Shown here piece by piece: positions 55,853 to 64,000 of a stretch of DNA of 64,000 nucleotides; within the stretch, counting starts at the first letter, position 1; each line of letters opens with the position of its first letter. The notes under the pieces were generated by a model that saw only the letters and a list, made by a program, of their open reading frames with translations, was not told the DNA's origin and made no database searches. The stretch comes from Xanthomonas codiaei. Lineage in GTDB: Bacteria > Pseudomonadota > Gammaproteobacteria > Xanthomonadales > Xanthomonadaceae. The translations under genes were made by a program, and so were the position numbers. Location: assembly GCF_002939785.1 (NCBI RefSeq), contig NZ_MDEC01000004.1, positions 62,001 through 126,000 on the forward strand, read 5' to 3'.

Positions 55853-57139
55853 TCAGTCCCCGGACGCAGCCTTGGCCGGCGCCGGTTGCGCCTGGTAGAT
55901 CAGATACGGCTCGGACTTGTGCTCGATCACCGACTCGTCCACCACCACCTTGCTGACATTTTCCTGCGACGGCAGCTCGTACATGGTGTCCAGCAGCACC
56001 GATTCGACGATGGTACGCAGGCCGCGGGCGCCGGTCTTGCGCTTGAGCGCCTTCTTGGCGATCGCCGACAGCGCGTCGGGGCGGAACTCCAGCTCCACGC
56101 CTTCCATGTCGAACAACTTCCTGAACTGCTTGGTGATGGCGTTCTTGGGCTCGGTCAGGATCTTGATCAGCGCCGGCTCGTCCAGCTCCTCCAGCGTGGC
56201 GACCACCGGCAGGCGACCGACGAATTCCGGAATCAGGCCGAACTTGATCAGATCTTCCGGCTCGACCTCGGCCAGGATCTTGCCCACTTCCTGCTTGCGC
56301 TCGCTGCTCTTGACCTTGGCACCGAAGCCAATGCCGCCGGCATCGTTGGACCGCTGCTGGATCACCTTGTCCAGCCCGGCGAACGCGCCGCCGCAAATGA
56401 ACAGGATGTTCTTGGTGTCCACCTGCAGGAATTCCTGCTGCGGATGCTTGCGGCCGCCCTGCGGCGGTACCGACGCCACCGTGCCTTCGATCAGCTTCAG
56501 CAGCGCCTGCTGCACGCCTTCGCCGGACACATCGCGGGTGATCGACGGGTTCTCGCTCTTGCGCGAGATCTTGTCGATTTCATCGATGTAGACGATGCCC
56601 TGCTGCGCCTTCTCGACGTCGTAGTCGCACTTCTGCAGCAGCTTCTGGATGATGTTTTCCACGTCCTCGCCGACATAGCCGGCTTCGGTCAGCGTGGTGG
56701 CATCGGCGATGGTGAACGGCACATTGAGCAGGCGCGCCAGCGTCTCGGCCAGCAGGGTCTTGCCCGAACCGGTCGGACCGACCAGCAGGATGTTGGACTT
56801 CGCCAGCTCGACGTCGTCGTTCTTGCTGCGGCTCTCGATGCGCTTGTAGTGGTTGTACACCGCCACCGCGAGCGTGCGCTTGGCACGCAGCTGTCCGATC
56901 ACGTACTGGTCCAGCACCTCGAGGATCTCGCGCGGCTTGGGCAGGCTGGACCGCGCCGACTGCGCCTTCTCTTCGAGCTCCTCACGGATGATGTCGTTGC
57001 ATAACTCAACGCACTCATCGCAGATGAATACGCTGGGACCGGCAATCAGCTTGCGGACCTCATGCTGACTCTTACCGCAGAACGAGCAGTAGAGAATCTT
57101 GTTGCTGTCGCCGGAACGACCTTGGCGGTCTTCGCTCAT
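55853..57139 (-). CDS. clpX: ATP-dependent Clp protease ATP-binding subunit ClpX
   Basis: 428 residues. N-terminal zinc domain with Cys18, Cys21, Cys40 and Cys43; Walker A GPTGSGKT (121-128); [10 protein letters not shown] Walker B; pore loop GYVGEDVE; the IGFG loop that contacts ClpP (GGIGFGAKV). It unfolds tagged substrates for ClpP. It follows clpP by 125 bp on the same strand. Confidence 0.98.
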   Translation of the reverse strand: MSEDRQGRSGDSNKILYCSFCGKSQHEVRKLIAGPSVFICDECVELCNDIIREELEEKAQSARSSLPKPREILEVLDQYVIGQLRAKRTLAVAVYNHYKRIESRSKNDDVELAKSNILLVGPTGSGKTLLAETLARLLNVPFTIADATTLTEAGYVGEDVENIIQKLLQKCDYDVEKAQQGIVYIDEIDKISRKSENPSITRDVSGEGVQQALLKLIEGTVASVPPQGGRKHPQQEFLQVDTKNILFICGGAFAGLDKVIQQRSNDAGGIGFGAKVKSSERKQEVGKILAEVEPEDLIKFGLIPEFVGRLPVVATLEELDEPALIKILTEPKNAITKQFRKLFDMEGVELEFRPDALSAIAKKALKRKTGARGLRTIVESVLLDTMYELPSQENVSKVVVDESVIEHKSEPYLIYQAQPAPAKAASGD

Positions 57140-57264
57140 GCTTCTGTTACCCAGTTACCCCACCCGATGCACGGGGGTTCGATTTCGAGAATAGCACAGG
57201 GCCGGGAGGACATTCGCCCTGCCCGACCCTGCCGGATTTTCCTGCAATTTCAGCGACCTGGCGA

Positions 57265-57891
57265 TCAAGACGGCTGGATCGACTCTTCCGGACGACGCTC
57301 CAGCACCTGATCGACCAGGCCATAGGCCTGGGCGTCGACGGCACTCTTGAAGTTGTCGCGCTCGGTGTCGCGTGCGATGGTCTCCAGCGACTGGCCGGTA
57401 TGCTTGGCGAGGATCTCGTTCAGACGCGAACGCAGGGTCAGGATCTCGCGGGCGTGGATGTCGATATCCGTCGCCTGACCCTGGAAGCCGCCCAGCGGCT
57501 GGTGGATCATCACGCGCGAATTCGGCAGCGCATAGCGCTTGCCCGCCGCACCCGAGGCCAGCAGCAGCGCGCCCATGGAGGCCGCCTGGCCGACGCAGAT
57601 GGTGCTCACGTCCGGCTTGATGTACTGCATGGTGTCGTAGATCGCCATACCGGCGGTGACCACGCCGCCTGGCGAATTGATGTAGATGCTGATGTCCTTC
57701 TCCGGATTGTCCGCTTCCAGGAACAGCAGCTGGGCCACGATCACATTGGCCATATGGTCGTCGATGGGACCGACCAGGAAGATCAGACGCTCCTTCAGCA
57801 GACGCGAGTAGATGTCGTACGCACGCTCGCCACGGCTGGTCTGTTCGACCACCATCGGCACCAGGTTCAGGGCTTTGGTCACAATGCTCAT
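57265..57891 (-). CDS. clpP: ATP-dependent Clp protease proteolytic subunit
   Basis: 208 residues. Catalytic triad Ser105 (GQAASMGA), His130 (MIHQPLGG) and Asp179 (DTERDN). The N-terminal propeptide region ([20 protein letters not shown]) is as in other gamma-proteobacteria. It forms the 14-mer chamber used by ClpX and ClpA. It lies between tig and clpX. Confidence 0.98.
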
Positions 57892-57983
57892 CAGTCTTCC
57901 TGTTGTGGCAACGGCCTGTGCCGCTGCCCGTGTTCGATATCCGCGCCCCGACGACGGCGGGTCGCGGTTCTCTTGCTACCGCC

Positions 57984-59276
57984 TCAGACCCGGATGGCGT
58001 CCTGGAACGACAGCGACTGCTCGGTGTGCTGGGCGCGCTCGGCGATCCAGTCGATCACCTGCTCTTCCATCACACGGCTCTGCAGCCCACCCATCAACTG
58101 GGGATCGTTGCGGTACATCTCAATGACCTGCTCGGGCTCTTCGTAGGTCGAGGCGATCAGACGCAGCGTTTCGCTGACGCGCTTGGATTCCAGGCGCAGC
58201 TCGTTGCGACGGGCCACCTCGCCCACCAGCAGGCCGACCAGCACGCGCTTGGCGGCGGCGTCCATGAAACCCTGATAGGCGTCGTCCGGCACCTGGCCCG
58301 GATCGCGGCCACTGCGGCGCACCTGCTCGACCTGCTGGGCCAGCATCGAACGCGCTTCGTTCTCGACCAGGCGCGGCGGCATTTCGACATGCGCGTAGGC
58401 GGCGATCAGCTGCTCGCCCACTTCGCGGCGCAGGCGGTTCATCAGCGCGCCCTTGAGCTCGCGCTCCAGGTTGGTGCGAATGTCGGCGCGGAACTGCTCG
58501 GCATCGCCACTCTTCACCCCGAAGCTCTTGATGAACTCCTTGTCCACCGCCGGCAACACCGGTTCGGACACTTCGACCGCCTTGACGTGCACCTGCACGG
58601 TCTTGCCGGCCAGCTGCGGCACGCGCCATTCGGCCGGAAAATCCACGCTCAGAGTCTTTTCTTCACCCTTGGACAGCCCTTCCAGCCCCTTTTCGATCTG
58701 GTCGAACATCACGCCCGAGCCCAACACGCTGCTGCCGGTCTCCACGCCTTCGGCGGGCAAACGCTCGTCGCCGGCCTGCGACCAGGTCTCCAGCGCCACC
58801 AGGTCGCCGACCTGCGCGCCGCGCGCGACCGGGTTCCAGGTACGGCGCTGCAGACGCAGGTTTTCGATCATCTGGTCGATGTCGGCATCGGTCACTTCGG
58901 CGGTGTGACGCACCACCGACAGCTTACTCACATCGATGTCGCCGAAATCCGGCACCACTTCGAAGGTGGCGACGAAATCGAAGTCGCTTTCGCCCTGGTC
59001 GATGCGCGGGTTGCCGGCCAGGCGCAACGAGTGCTCACGCACCGCCGAATCGAAGGTCTCACGCAGCAGGCCTTCCATCGCTTCGGCACGCACCTGCTGC
59101 CCGAAACGCTGCTCGATCACCTTCGGCGGCACCTTGCCCGGACGGAAGCCCTTGATGCGCGTGGTCCGCGCAAGCTCGCGCAGGCGGCCACCGACATGCG
59201 TCTCCAGGCGCTCCTGCGGCAGGGTGAAGGTCAGGCGGCGTTCCAGATTGCCGGTGGATTCGATCGAAGCTTGCAT
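57984..59276 (-). CDS. tig: Trigger factor
   Basis: 430 residues from ATG 59276, with CAGGAG 7 bases upstream. N-terminal ribosome-binding signature [17 protein letters not shown] (about residues 43-59), an FKBP-type isomerase domain (about 150-240), then a helical C-terminal chaperone domain. It holds nascent chains at the ribosome exit. First gene of the tig-clpP-clpX-lon block. The frame extends upstream to 59417, but through non-homologous sequence. Confidence 0.97.
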   Translation of the reverse strand: MQASIESTGNLERRLTFTLPQERLETHVGGRLRELARTTRIKGFRPGKVPPKVIEQRFGQQVRAEAMEGLLRETFDSAVREHSLRLAGNPRIDQGESDFDFVATFEVVPDFGDIDVSKLSVVRHTAEVTDADIDQMIENLRLQRRTWNPVARGAQVGDLVALETWSQAGDERLPAEGVETGSSVLGSGVMFDQIEKGLEGLSKGEEKTLSVDFPAEWRVPQLAGKTVQVHVKAVEVSEPVLPAVDKEFIKSFGVKSGDAEQFRADIRTNLERELKGALMNRLRREVGEQLIAAYAHVEMPPRLVENEARSMLAQQVEQVRRSGRDPGQVPDDAYQGFMDAAAKRVLVGLLVGEVARRNELRLESKRVSETLRLIASTYEEPEQVIEMYRNDPQLMGGLQSRVMEEQVIDWIAERAQHTEQSLSFQDAIRV

Positions 59277-59472
59277 GTTGACTCCTGCCACCGACAGCGC
59301 ATGGCGTCGGCACGAGATGGAAGATGCGGGTTGACGGATGGCGAGAAAGCCGCCGAGCCTTGTAGTTTCGCCGATAACGGCGGCCGCTGCCAGCGGGGCG
59401 GGCGCCCCAGAGAGCAAAAAGCGAGGGTATGACGGGCGCTGCAGCGGCCGGAGTGCTCACGGCCGCACTGCA

Positions 59473-59558
<86 letters not shown>

Positions 59559-60725
59559 AATGCCGCAGGCACCCAACTATTGTTACAGGGACGCCGACAA
59601 AGAAAAAGCACCACTGCCTTCCGGGGCCCGGCTGCCCCTGCTGCGCCACTCAGCGGAGCCTGGCGCTTCCTCGCGCCGCTGCTGACGGCGAACCCGGCAC
59701 TGGAACCCGGTGAACGGTTCATTGTCGAGCCCGCATCAGGCGGTACCCGCAGATCGCGGCCTTGCCGCGGGACTGCCCCGGAGACATCGACCTCGAAGAG
59801 CGGATCATGTCAGTCAACGCCGATGGCTTGACACCTACCCTTGTCGCCCGCCACCAGGAGATGCTGGCGCACGCGCAAGCATGGCCTACCGACCGCATCG
59901 CACACCCAGCGCGCTCTGCAAGAGCGCACCGAAGGCGATCTAGACGTCGTGGGCGCAGCGCAGGACGTTGCGGAAAAGAACGCCGATAGGCGCAAAGGGG
60001 CGATGTGGCCCGACAACTCCTGGCCTGCGTCGTTCACGATTGCGCTGCGACATGCTGGACCAGAAGACAGCGCCCCACCGCCACCATCGGATGAATCGAC
60101 GTCTGCGATGGTGTGCGGGACGTTCGCGCGGAGAGCGTGCGCTTCGTTGTTGCCGAATGCCGCCCCGATCTACAGGCACATAGTCTGCCCACCCGCACAG
60201 CCAGGGCTTCGCCAGCACCCATCTACTGGCTGTTGCCGCGCAATCCGCCGTCACGCGCGCCTTGATCCACGCGCCTTGTGGATTGCCTGCAGCCAACACC
60301 TTCAAGCGCCTCACCACTCCCCCACACAGCCGCATTCGCCGACGCTACCGTCCCGTTGAAGAACGCAACCACGGCCATCGCCGCCTTCAAACGTCGCGGC
60401 GGCACGCAGGTGTCGGTAGTGGATGTGGGAAGCGGCAACCCTGCCGACAACGATGCCCTGGTACATCTGGCCAGCAAGGAAAGCTGCATGATCGCCGTGC
60501 GCCAGCAGTTGCTGGACAAGCAGCGCTAAGAGGACCGACGACACCAAAGACGGCGCGCAGGATGTTGCCGCCGTCTGCAGGAGTGCGGGCCACAGAAGAT
60601 CTGTAGCTCCATTGCGCAGCTGAGAGGACGCCGCCAGTGTCTGGCGCAAGACGCGCCCCACTTGCACTGGCAACAGAAGAACGCACTGGTCACGACTGCT
60701 TCGCCGGAAACACACATCAGCACAA
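59559..60725. other. 1.17-kb stretch between tRNA genes without a convincing gene
   Basis: No frame has consistent codon use or a recognisable family. Coding-like shreds on the plus strand are MSVNADGLTPTLVARHQEML near 59808 and, near 60330-60528, LKNATTAIAAFKRRGGTQVS followed by a short tail ending LLDKQR and a stop. The second could be the end of a small hypothetical gene. Such shreds next to tRNA genes fit an old, eroded insertion. No repeats, integrase fragment or attachment duplication was recognised by eye. Confidence 0.5.
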
Positions 60726-60760
60726 ATAAAAACAGCCACTCAACTTGCGCTGAGTGGCTG
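60726..60760 (-). terminator. Terminator of tRNA-Lys
   Basis: Minus strand CAGCCACTCA-GCGCAAGT-TGAGTGGCTG followed by TTTTTATTT, 7 bp past the tRNA. Confidence 0.93.
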
Positions 60761-60766
60761 CCTGTC

Positions 60767-60842
60767 TGGTGGGCCGTCAAGGATTCGAACCTTGGACCTA
60801 TTGATTAAGAGTCAACTGCTCTACCAACTGAGCTAACGGCCC
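60767..60842 (-). tRNA. tRNA-Lys (anticodon CTT)
   Basis: GGGCCGT acceptor, anticodon loop ACTCTTAAT, GTTCGAATC T-loop and encoded CCA. Confidence 0.97.
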
Positions 60843-60857
60843 TGAAACTGGTCGCAC

Positions 60858-60886
60858 ATTGTATGCGCGTTTTTGCTTCGTTGCAA
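60858..60886 (-). promoter_or_regulatory. Promoter of tRNA-Lys
   Basis: Minus strand TTGCAA (60886-60881), 17-bp spacer, TACAAT (60863-60858), 15 bp upstream of the tRNA, so tRNA-Lys can be expressed apart from the His-Arg-Pro genes. Confidence 0.8.
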
Positions 60887-60933
60887 CACCCGCGACGCGT
60901 CGGGTCAAACTTTCCTGCAATCGCCTGTTTCAG

Positions 60934-61011
60934 TGGGGTGGCTGAGGGGACTCGAACCCCCGACATCTGGAATCACAATCCAGTACTCTAACCAGCTGAG
61001 CTACAGCCACC
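60934..61011 (-). tRNA. tRNA-His (anticodon GTG)
   Basis: Includes the extra G(-1) opposite discriminator C, the identity element for histidyl-tRNA synthetase. Anticodon context ATTGTGATT, GTTCGAGTC T-loop and encoded CCA. Confidence 0.97.
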
Positions 61012-61042
61012 ACTGAAAACCTGCTTCCTACCGTACCGCCGA

Positions 61043-61119
61043 TGGCGCGCCCGACAGGACTCGAACCTGTAACCGCCGGCTTAGAAGGCCGGTGCTCTAT
61101 CCGGTTGAGCTACGGGCGC
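61043..61119 (-). tRNA. tRNA-Arg (anticodon TCT)
   Basis: GCGCCCG acceptor, anticodon loop CTTCTAA, GTTCGAGTC T-loop and encoded CCA. A minor arginine isoacceptor (AGA/AGG). Confidence 0.97.
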
Positions 61120-61161
61120 CCGGACCGAACTTCGCATTCCCACGCCGCAAGGAGCTCGGAA

Positions 61162-61238
61162 TGGTCGGGGTAGAGGGATTCGAACCCCCGACATCCTGCT
61201 CCCAAAGCAGGCGCGCTACCAGACTGCGCTATACCCCG
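61162..61238 (-). tRNA. tRNA-Pro (anticodon TGG)
   Basis: CGGGGTA acceptor, anticodon loop TTTGGGA, GTTCGAATC T-loop and encoded CCA. First gene of the Pro-Arg-His-Lys tRNA series. Confidence 0.97.
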
Positions 61239-61276
61239 GCGGGACCTTTCAATCCCGAAGGCTGGAAAGGCCGGCT

Positions 61277-61305
61277 ATTTTGGGAATGATTGGCTTCGCT
61301 GTCAA
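61277..61305 (-). promoter_or_regulatory. Promoter of the tRNA-Pro-Arg-His genes
   Basis: Minus strand perfect TTGACA (61305-61300), 17-bp spacer, CAAAAT (61282-61277), 38 bp upstream of tRNA-Pro. Confidence 0.7.
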
Positions 61306-61391
61306 TCACCCTGTGTAAATTGGGAGATCACGTATCCTCCCACTATCGCTCGCCGGCAAGGCGGGCACCCTTTAACATATGGAGAACGCGC

Positions 61392-62153
61392 ATGCGTAGC
61401 GGTAACCCGGCTCTTCGGGAATCCACTTTCCTCGACCTCGGCTCCGGCTCGGTGGTCACCCGCGACGGCCAGGCGATGACCCTCAATGGCACCGTCAACA
61501 AGATCGGGCTGCTGTTGTTGATGGCGGTGGTCACCGCTGCGTTCGCGTGGTCGCAATCGATCGGCGCCGACGGCACACCGCTGCCGGCGGCACGCCTGTA
61601 CATGATCGCCGGCGCGATCGGCGGGCTGGTGTTCGCAATCGCGACCTGCTTCAAGCCGACCTGGTCACCGGTCACCGCGCCGCTGTACGCACTGGTGGAG
61701 GGCCTCTTCCTGGGCTCGATCTCGGCGGTCTACGAGGCGCGTTTCGACGGCATCGTGTTCCAGGCGGTACTGCTGACGTTCGGCACCATGTTCGCGCTGT
61801 TGTTCGCGTATCGCAGCGGATTGATCAAGGCTACCGAGAACTTCAAGCTCGGCGTCGTCGCAGCCACCGGCGGCATCGCACTGGTGTATCTGGCGACCAT
61901 CGTGCTGGGCATGTTCGGCGTGCGCATTCCCTTTATCCACGACTCGGGCCTGATCGGTATCGGCTTCAGCCTGTTCGTGGTGGTTGTGGCTGCGCTGAAC
62001 CTGGTACTGGACTTCGACTTCATCGAAAGCGGGGTCGCGCAGGGCGCGCCCAAGCACATGGAGTGGTATGGCGCGTTCGGCCTGATGGTCACGCTGGTGT
62101 GGCTGTACATCGAGTTCCTGCGCTTGCTGTCGAAGCTGCAGTCGCGGAATTGA
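61392..62153 (+). CDS. Bax inhibitor-1/YccA family membrane protein
   Basis: 253 residues from ATG 61392, with GGAGAA 5-10 bases upstream. Seven hydrophobic helices from residue ~35 onward (IGLLLLMAVVTAAFAWSQSI; YALVEGLFLGSISAVYEARF; GFSLFVVVVAALNLVLDFDF). The acidic pair in DFDFIESG is the family's calcium/pH-sensing type region. N-terminal 30 residues cytoplasmic. Inner-membrane protein; YccA relatives modulate FtsH, while calcium-leak roles are described for BsYetJ. Monocistronic; ends before a shared terminator. Confidence 0.92.
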   Translation: MRSGNPALRESTFLDLGSGSVVTRDGQAMTLNGTVNKIGLLLLMAVVTAAFAWSQSIGADGTPLPAARLYMIAGAIGGLVFAIATCFKPTWSPVTAPLYALVEGLFLGSISAVYEARFDGIVFQAVLLTFGTMFALLFAYRSGLIKATENFKLGVVAATGGIALVYLATIVLGMFGVRIPFIHDSGLIGIGFSLFVVVVAALNLVLDFDFIESGVAQGAPKHMEWYGAFGLMVTLVWLYIEFLRLLSKLQSRN

Positions 62154-62156
62154 GCT

Positions 62157-62185
62157 GGGAGTCGGGAATCGGGATTGGGGAATCG
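62157..62185. repeat. GGGAGTCGGGAATCGGG-type intergenic repeat, single arm
   Basis: GGGAGTCGGGAATCGGGATT GGGGAATCG directly after the BI-1 stop; same family as 6498-6624, 34890-34985 and 35588-35677. Confidence 0.75.
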
Positions 62186-62244
62186 TAAAAGCGGTTTTCT
62201 GCAGTCGATGAGCGGATGCGGCTTCTCAGCAACTTCCGAGCAAA

Positions 62245-62270
62245 ACAAAAGGCGCCTAGGCGCCTTTTGT
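62245..62270. terminator. Bidirectional terminator between BI-1 and isocitrate dehydrogenase genes
   Basis: The palindrome ACAAAAGGCGCC-TA-GGCGCCTTTTGT with TTTTTG on the plus side and a T-rich TTTTGTTTTG on the minus side can stop both convergent genes. Confidence 0.9.
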
Positions 62271-62293
62271 TTTTGTGCATTCGACCCGCCCAC

Positions 62294-63301
62294 TCAGAGG
62301 CGGCTGGCGATGGCCTTGGCGAAGCCCATGGTGTTGCCGGTGCCGCCTAGGTCGGGGGTCAGCGAATCCTTGGCTTCCAGGGTAGCCACGATAGCCTCGC
62401 GCAGGCGCTCGGCGTTCTGCGGCTGGCCGATATGGTCCAGCATCTGCGCCGCGCCCAGCAGCAGCGCACACGGGTTGGCCTTGCCCTGCCCGGCGATATC
62501 CGGCGCCGAGCCGTGCACGGCCTCGAAGATGGCCGCGTCGACACCGATATTGGCGCCCGGCGCCAGACCCAGACCGCCCACCAGACCGGCGCACAGGTCG
62601 GAGATGATGTCGCCGAAAAGGTTGGTGGTCACGATGATGTCGAACTGCTCCGGACGCATCACCAGCTGCATGCAGGTGTTGTCGACGATCATTTCCTGGA
62701 ATTCGATTTCCGGGTATTGCGCGGCCACATCGCGGGCCACCTTCAGGAACAGGCCCGAGGTGGACTTGATGATGTTGGCCTTGTGCACCGCGGTGACCTT
62801 CTTACGGCCGGTGGCGCGCGCCAGGTCGAAGGCGTAGCGCACTATGCGCTCGGAGCCCTTGCGGGTGATGCGGGTGCCGGAGAACGCGGTCTCGCCATCC
62901 TCGGACACGGTCTGGCCTTCGCTCAGGTACGCGCCTTCGGTGTTCTCGCGCACGGTGATCAGGTCCACGCCATCGGCGAAGCGCGACTTGGTGTTCGGGA
63001 ATGACTTGGCCGGACGCACATTGGCGTACAGGTCGAACTTGCGACGCATGGCCACGTTGATCGAGCTGAAACCCTCGCCGACCGGCGTGGTCAGCGGGCT
63101 CTTCAGGGCGACCTTGTTCTTGGTGATCGAGGCCAGGGTGGACTCGGGCAGCAGATCGCCATGCTTTTCCAGCGCGACCAGGCCGGCATCGGCGTATTCG
63201 TAGGTCAGGCCAGCCTGCAGCGCGTCGAGCACGAACAGCGTGGCATCCATGATCTCCGGGCCAATACCGTCGCCGCGGATGACCGTGATTGTCTGCGTCA
63301 T
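62294..63301 (-). CDS. NAD-dependent isocitrate dehydrogenase (homodimeric, short type)
   Basis: 335 residues, of the isocitrate/isopropylmalate dehydrogenase family. Substrate region VRENTEGAYLSEGQ, signature NLFGDIISDLCAGLVGGLG, and the coenzyme loop HGSAPDIAGQGKANP. Asp268, Ile269 and Ala275 in this loop are the residues I recall being reported as NAD determinants in Xanthomonas campestris IDH; NADP enzymes have Lys/Tyr-type residues there. It oxidises isocitrate to 2-oxoglutarate in the TCA cycle. The start at 63301 is backed by homology (MTQTITVIRGDGIGPE). Confidence 0.92.
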   Translation of the reverse strand: MTQTITVIRGDGIGPEIMDATLFVLDALQAGLTYEYADAGLVALEKHGDLLPESTLASITKNKVALKSPLTTPVGEGFSSINVAMRRKFDLYANVRPAKSFPNTKSRFADGVDLITVRENTEGAYLSEGQTVSEDGETAFSGTRITRKGSERIVRYAFDLARATGRKKVTAVHKANIIKSTSGLFLKVARDVAAQYPEIEFQEMIVDNTCMQLVMRPEQFDIIVTTNLFGDIISDLCAGLVGGLGLAPGANIGVDAAIFEAVHGSAPDIAGQGKANPCALLLGAAQMLDHIGQPQNAERLREAIVATLEAKDSLTPDLGGTGNTMGFAKAIASRL

Positions 63302-63504
63302 AACGTTGGGTTTCCGAACTTGAAGGGGGGAGCGCCAGCCGGAAGCCCGGCTCACCGGCGCAAGGAGGTTTCACAGGCAATTATGCCCGATGCCGGTGAA
63401 GGCGCCCAAACCGACCTTGGTCTAAGGCATGGACGGCATGCGGGCAGCCCGCCCGGGACCGACCATCCAAACGCAACGCGCCGCCTCGACTGCGGCGCGA
63501 TCGG

Positions 63505-63545
63505 CCCTTCGCGAATCCCCAATTCCCAATCCCGAACGTCAGTCA
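63505..63545. repeat. GAATCCCCAATTCCC-type intergenic repeat, single arm
   Basis: GCGAATCCCCAATTCCCAAT CCCGAACG in the gap between isocitrate dehydrogenase and the AhpD-like gene; same family as the copies near acnD and recR. The rest of 63302-63563 shows no gene. Confidence 0.7.
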
Positions 63546-63563
63546 CCCGCTCAGCCGCAGCCA

Positions 63564-63959
63564 TCAACCATGCGCGTGCTGGACCGGTGGCGGTGCGCCG
63601 CCTTCGAGCTGGTCGAGGAAATCCACCGCGCGGCGCAGGTGCGGGATCACGATCGAACCGCCTACCACCAGGCCGACCGAGAAGGTCTCGAAGAACTCCT
63701 CACGGCTCACCCCGGCCTCCTTGCACTGGGCGACGTGATAGCTGATGCAGTCATCGCAGCGCAGCACCATCGAAGCGACCAGGCCAAGCAGTTCCTTGGT
63801 CTTCACGTCCAGCGCGCCGGCCTGGTAGGTCTGGGTGTCAAGCGCGAAGAAGCGCCGCACGACCTGATTGGGCTCGGCCAGGATGCGCTGGTTCATGCGC
63901 TGGCGGAACTCGGTGAACTCGCGCAGGCGGTCGGCGCTGCCGTCGTCGGAACCACTCAT
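63564..63959 (-). CDS. AhpD/carboxymuconolactone-decarboxylase-like protein
   Basis: 131 residues. AhpD-like redox motif Cys68-Asp-Asp-Cys71 with His75 (CDDCISYH), preceded by KTKELLGLVASMVLR. All-helical CMD fold. The CxxC...H pattern points to a peroxidase or disulfide role rather than decarboxylation; the partner is unknown. The start overlaps the stop of an upstream gene (ATGA), so it is the second gene of an operon that begins outside the window. Confidence 0.88.
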   Translation of the reverse strand: MSGSDDGSADRLREFTEFRQRMNQRILAEPNQVVRRFFALDTQTYQAGALDVKTKELLGLVASMVLRCDDCISYHVAQCKEAGVSREEFFETFSVGLVVGGSIVIPHLRRAVDFLDQLEGGAPPPVQHAHG

Positions 63960-64000
63960 GCCTGACCGCCCGTGCCGGTGAACAGCGGCTCCAGCTTGCC
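63956..64000 (-). CDS. C-terminal end of an upstream gene (runs off window)
   Basis: Only the last 14 residues (GKLEPLFTGTGGQA) and the TGA stop are inside; the stop overlaps the ATG of the AhpD-like gene. Identity cannot be judged from this piece. Confidence 0.6.
   Translation of the reverse strand, partial: GKLEPLFTGTGGQA

Noticed and set aside
61092-61289. 65-codon plus-strand frame (MLYPVELRAPGPNFAF...)
   Set aside because: It crosses tRNA-Arg and tRNA-Pro; pieces such as VEGFEPPTSCSQSRRATRLR are typical antisense tRNA translations.

Overview
The window looks like chromosomal DNA of a Xanthomonas (family Xanthomonadaceae). It is GC-rich and carries a non-canonical PilZ next to holB, a methylcitrate cycle built on AcnD/PrpF, an NAD-type isocitrate dehydrogenase and the intergenic GGGATTCGGGAATCG-type and CCCTTCTCCCG...GGGAGAAGG-type repeats common in that genus. 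I see no insertion sequence, prophage, CRISPR array or rRNA gene. Nearly all of it is conserved core chromosome; the accessory parts are small.

Layout. 1-2.8 kb: start of an alpha-2-macroglobulin lipoprotein gene, a cluster of tandem 100-bp repeats and a secreted nucleoside hydrolase. 2.8-5.3 kb: a TonB-dependent receptor with its own terminator and an inverted-repeat promoter region. 5.3-13.4 kb: propionate catabolism, prpB-prpC-acnD-prpF on the minus strand, divergent from the sigma-54 activator gene prpR. A textbook -24/-12 promoter and a perfect palindrome lie between prpB and prpR. A roughly 200-bp CTG/TTG microsatellite lies between prpC and acnD. 13.5-14.5 kb: a small lipoprotein, a small helix-turn-helix-like ORF and tRNA-Val. 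14.6-24.3 kb: type II fatty-acid synthesis cluster yceD-rpmF-fabH-fabD-fabG-acpP-fabF-pabB-mltG-holB-pilZ, with a maf gene divergent at its head; plsX and tmk are missing from their usual places. 25.1-29.8 kb: three envelope glycosyltransferase genes, two of which are broken (one homopolymer frameshift, one nonsense codon). 29.9-34.2 kb: moxR-DUF58-transglutaminase-Slp lipoprotein operon. 34.5-38.0 kb: hinT, recR, ybaB and dnaX. 38.2-38.5 kb: tRNA-Ser and the 4.5S SRP RNA. 38.7-43.9 kb: molybdopterin genes moaA, moaC, moaD, moaE, then a metallo-beta-lactamase-fold protein and kdkA, with a heptosyltransferase divergent. 44.1-45.7 kb: DUF6165, tRNA-Ser and a PP2C phosphatase. 45.9-49.7 kb: dnaQ, rnhA, methyltransferase, gloB, mltD. 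50.1-59.3 kb: protein quality control, tig-clpP-clpX-lon-hupB-(tRNA-Val, 2 tRNA-Asp)-ppiD. 59.5-61.2 kb: tRNA-Leu, a 1.2-kb stretch with no clear gene, then tRNA-Lys, His, Arg and Pro. 61.4-64 kb: Bax-inhibitor-1 family protein, isocitrate dehydrogenase and an AhpD-like protein.

How the genes work together. The prp genes convert propionyl-CoA to pyruvate and succinate under PrpR/sigma-54 control. The fab cluster couples ribosomal protein L32, lipid synthesis, folate precursor supply, a cell-wall lytic enzyme, replication clamp loading and type IV pili in one co-directional block. Clp/Lon/HU/PpiD/trigger factor form the usual proteostasis block. KdkA and the heptosyltransferase both act on the LPS inner core.

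I did not find an obviously new biological system. The most interesting items are the microsatellite and repeat-derived C-terminal extension at acnD, the complete sigma-54 control region of prpB, the two disrupted glycosyltransferases, tRNA genes directly behind hupB, a PabB with a TrpE-like active-site motif, and the degenerate stretches after moaA and between tRNA-Leu and tRNA-Lys.
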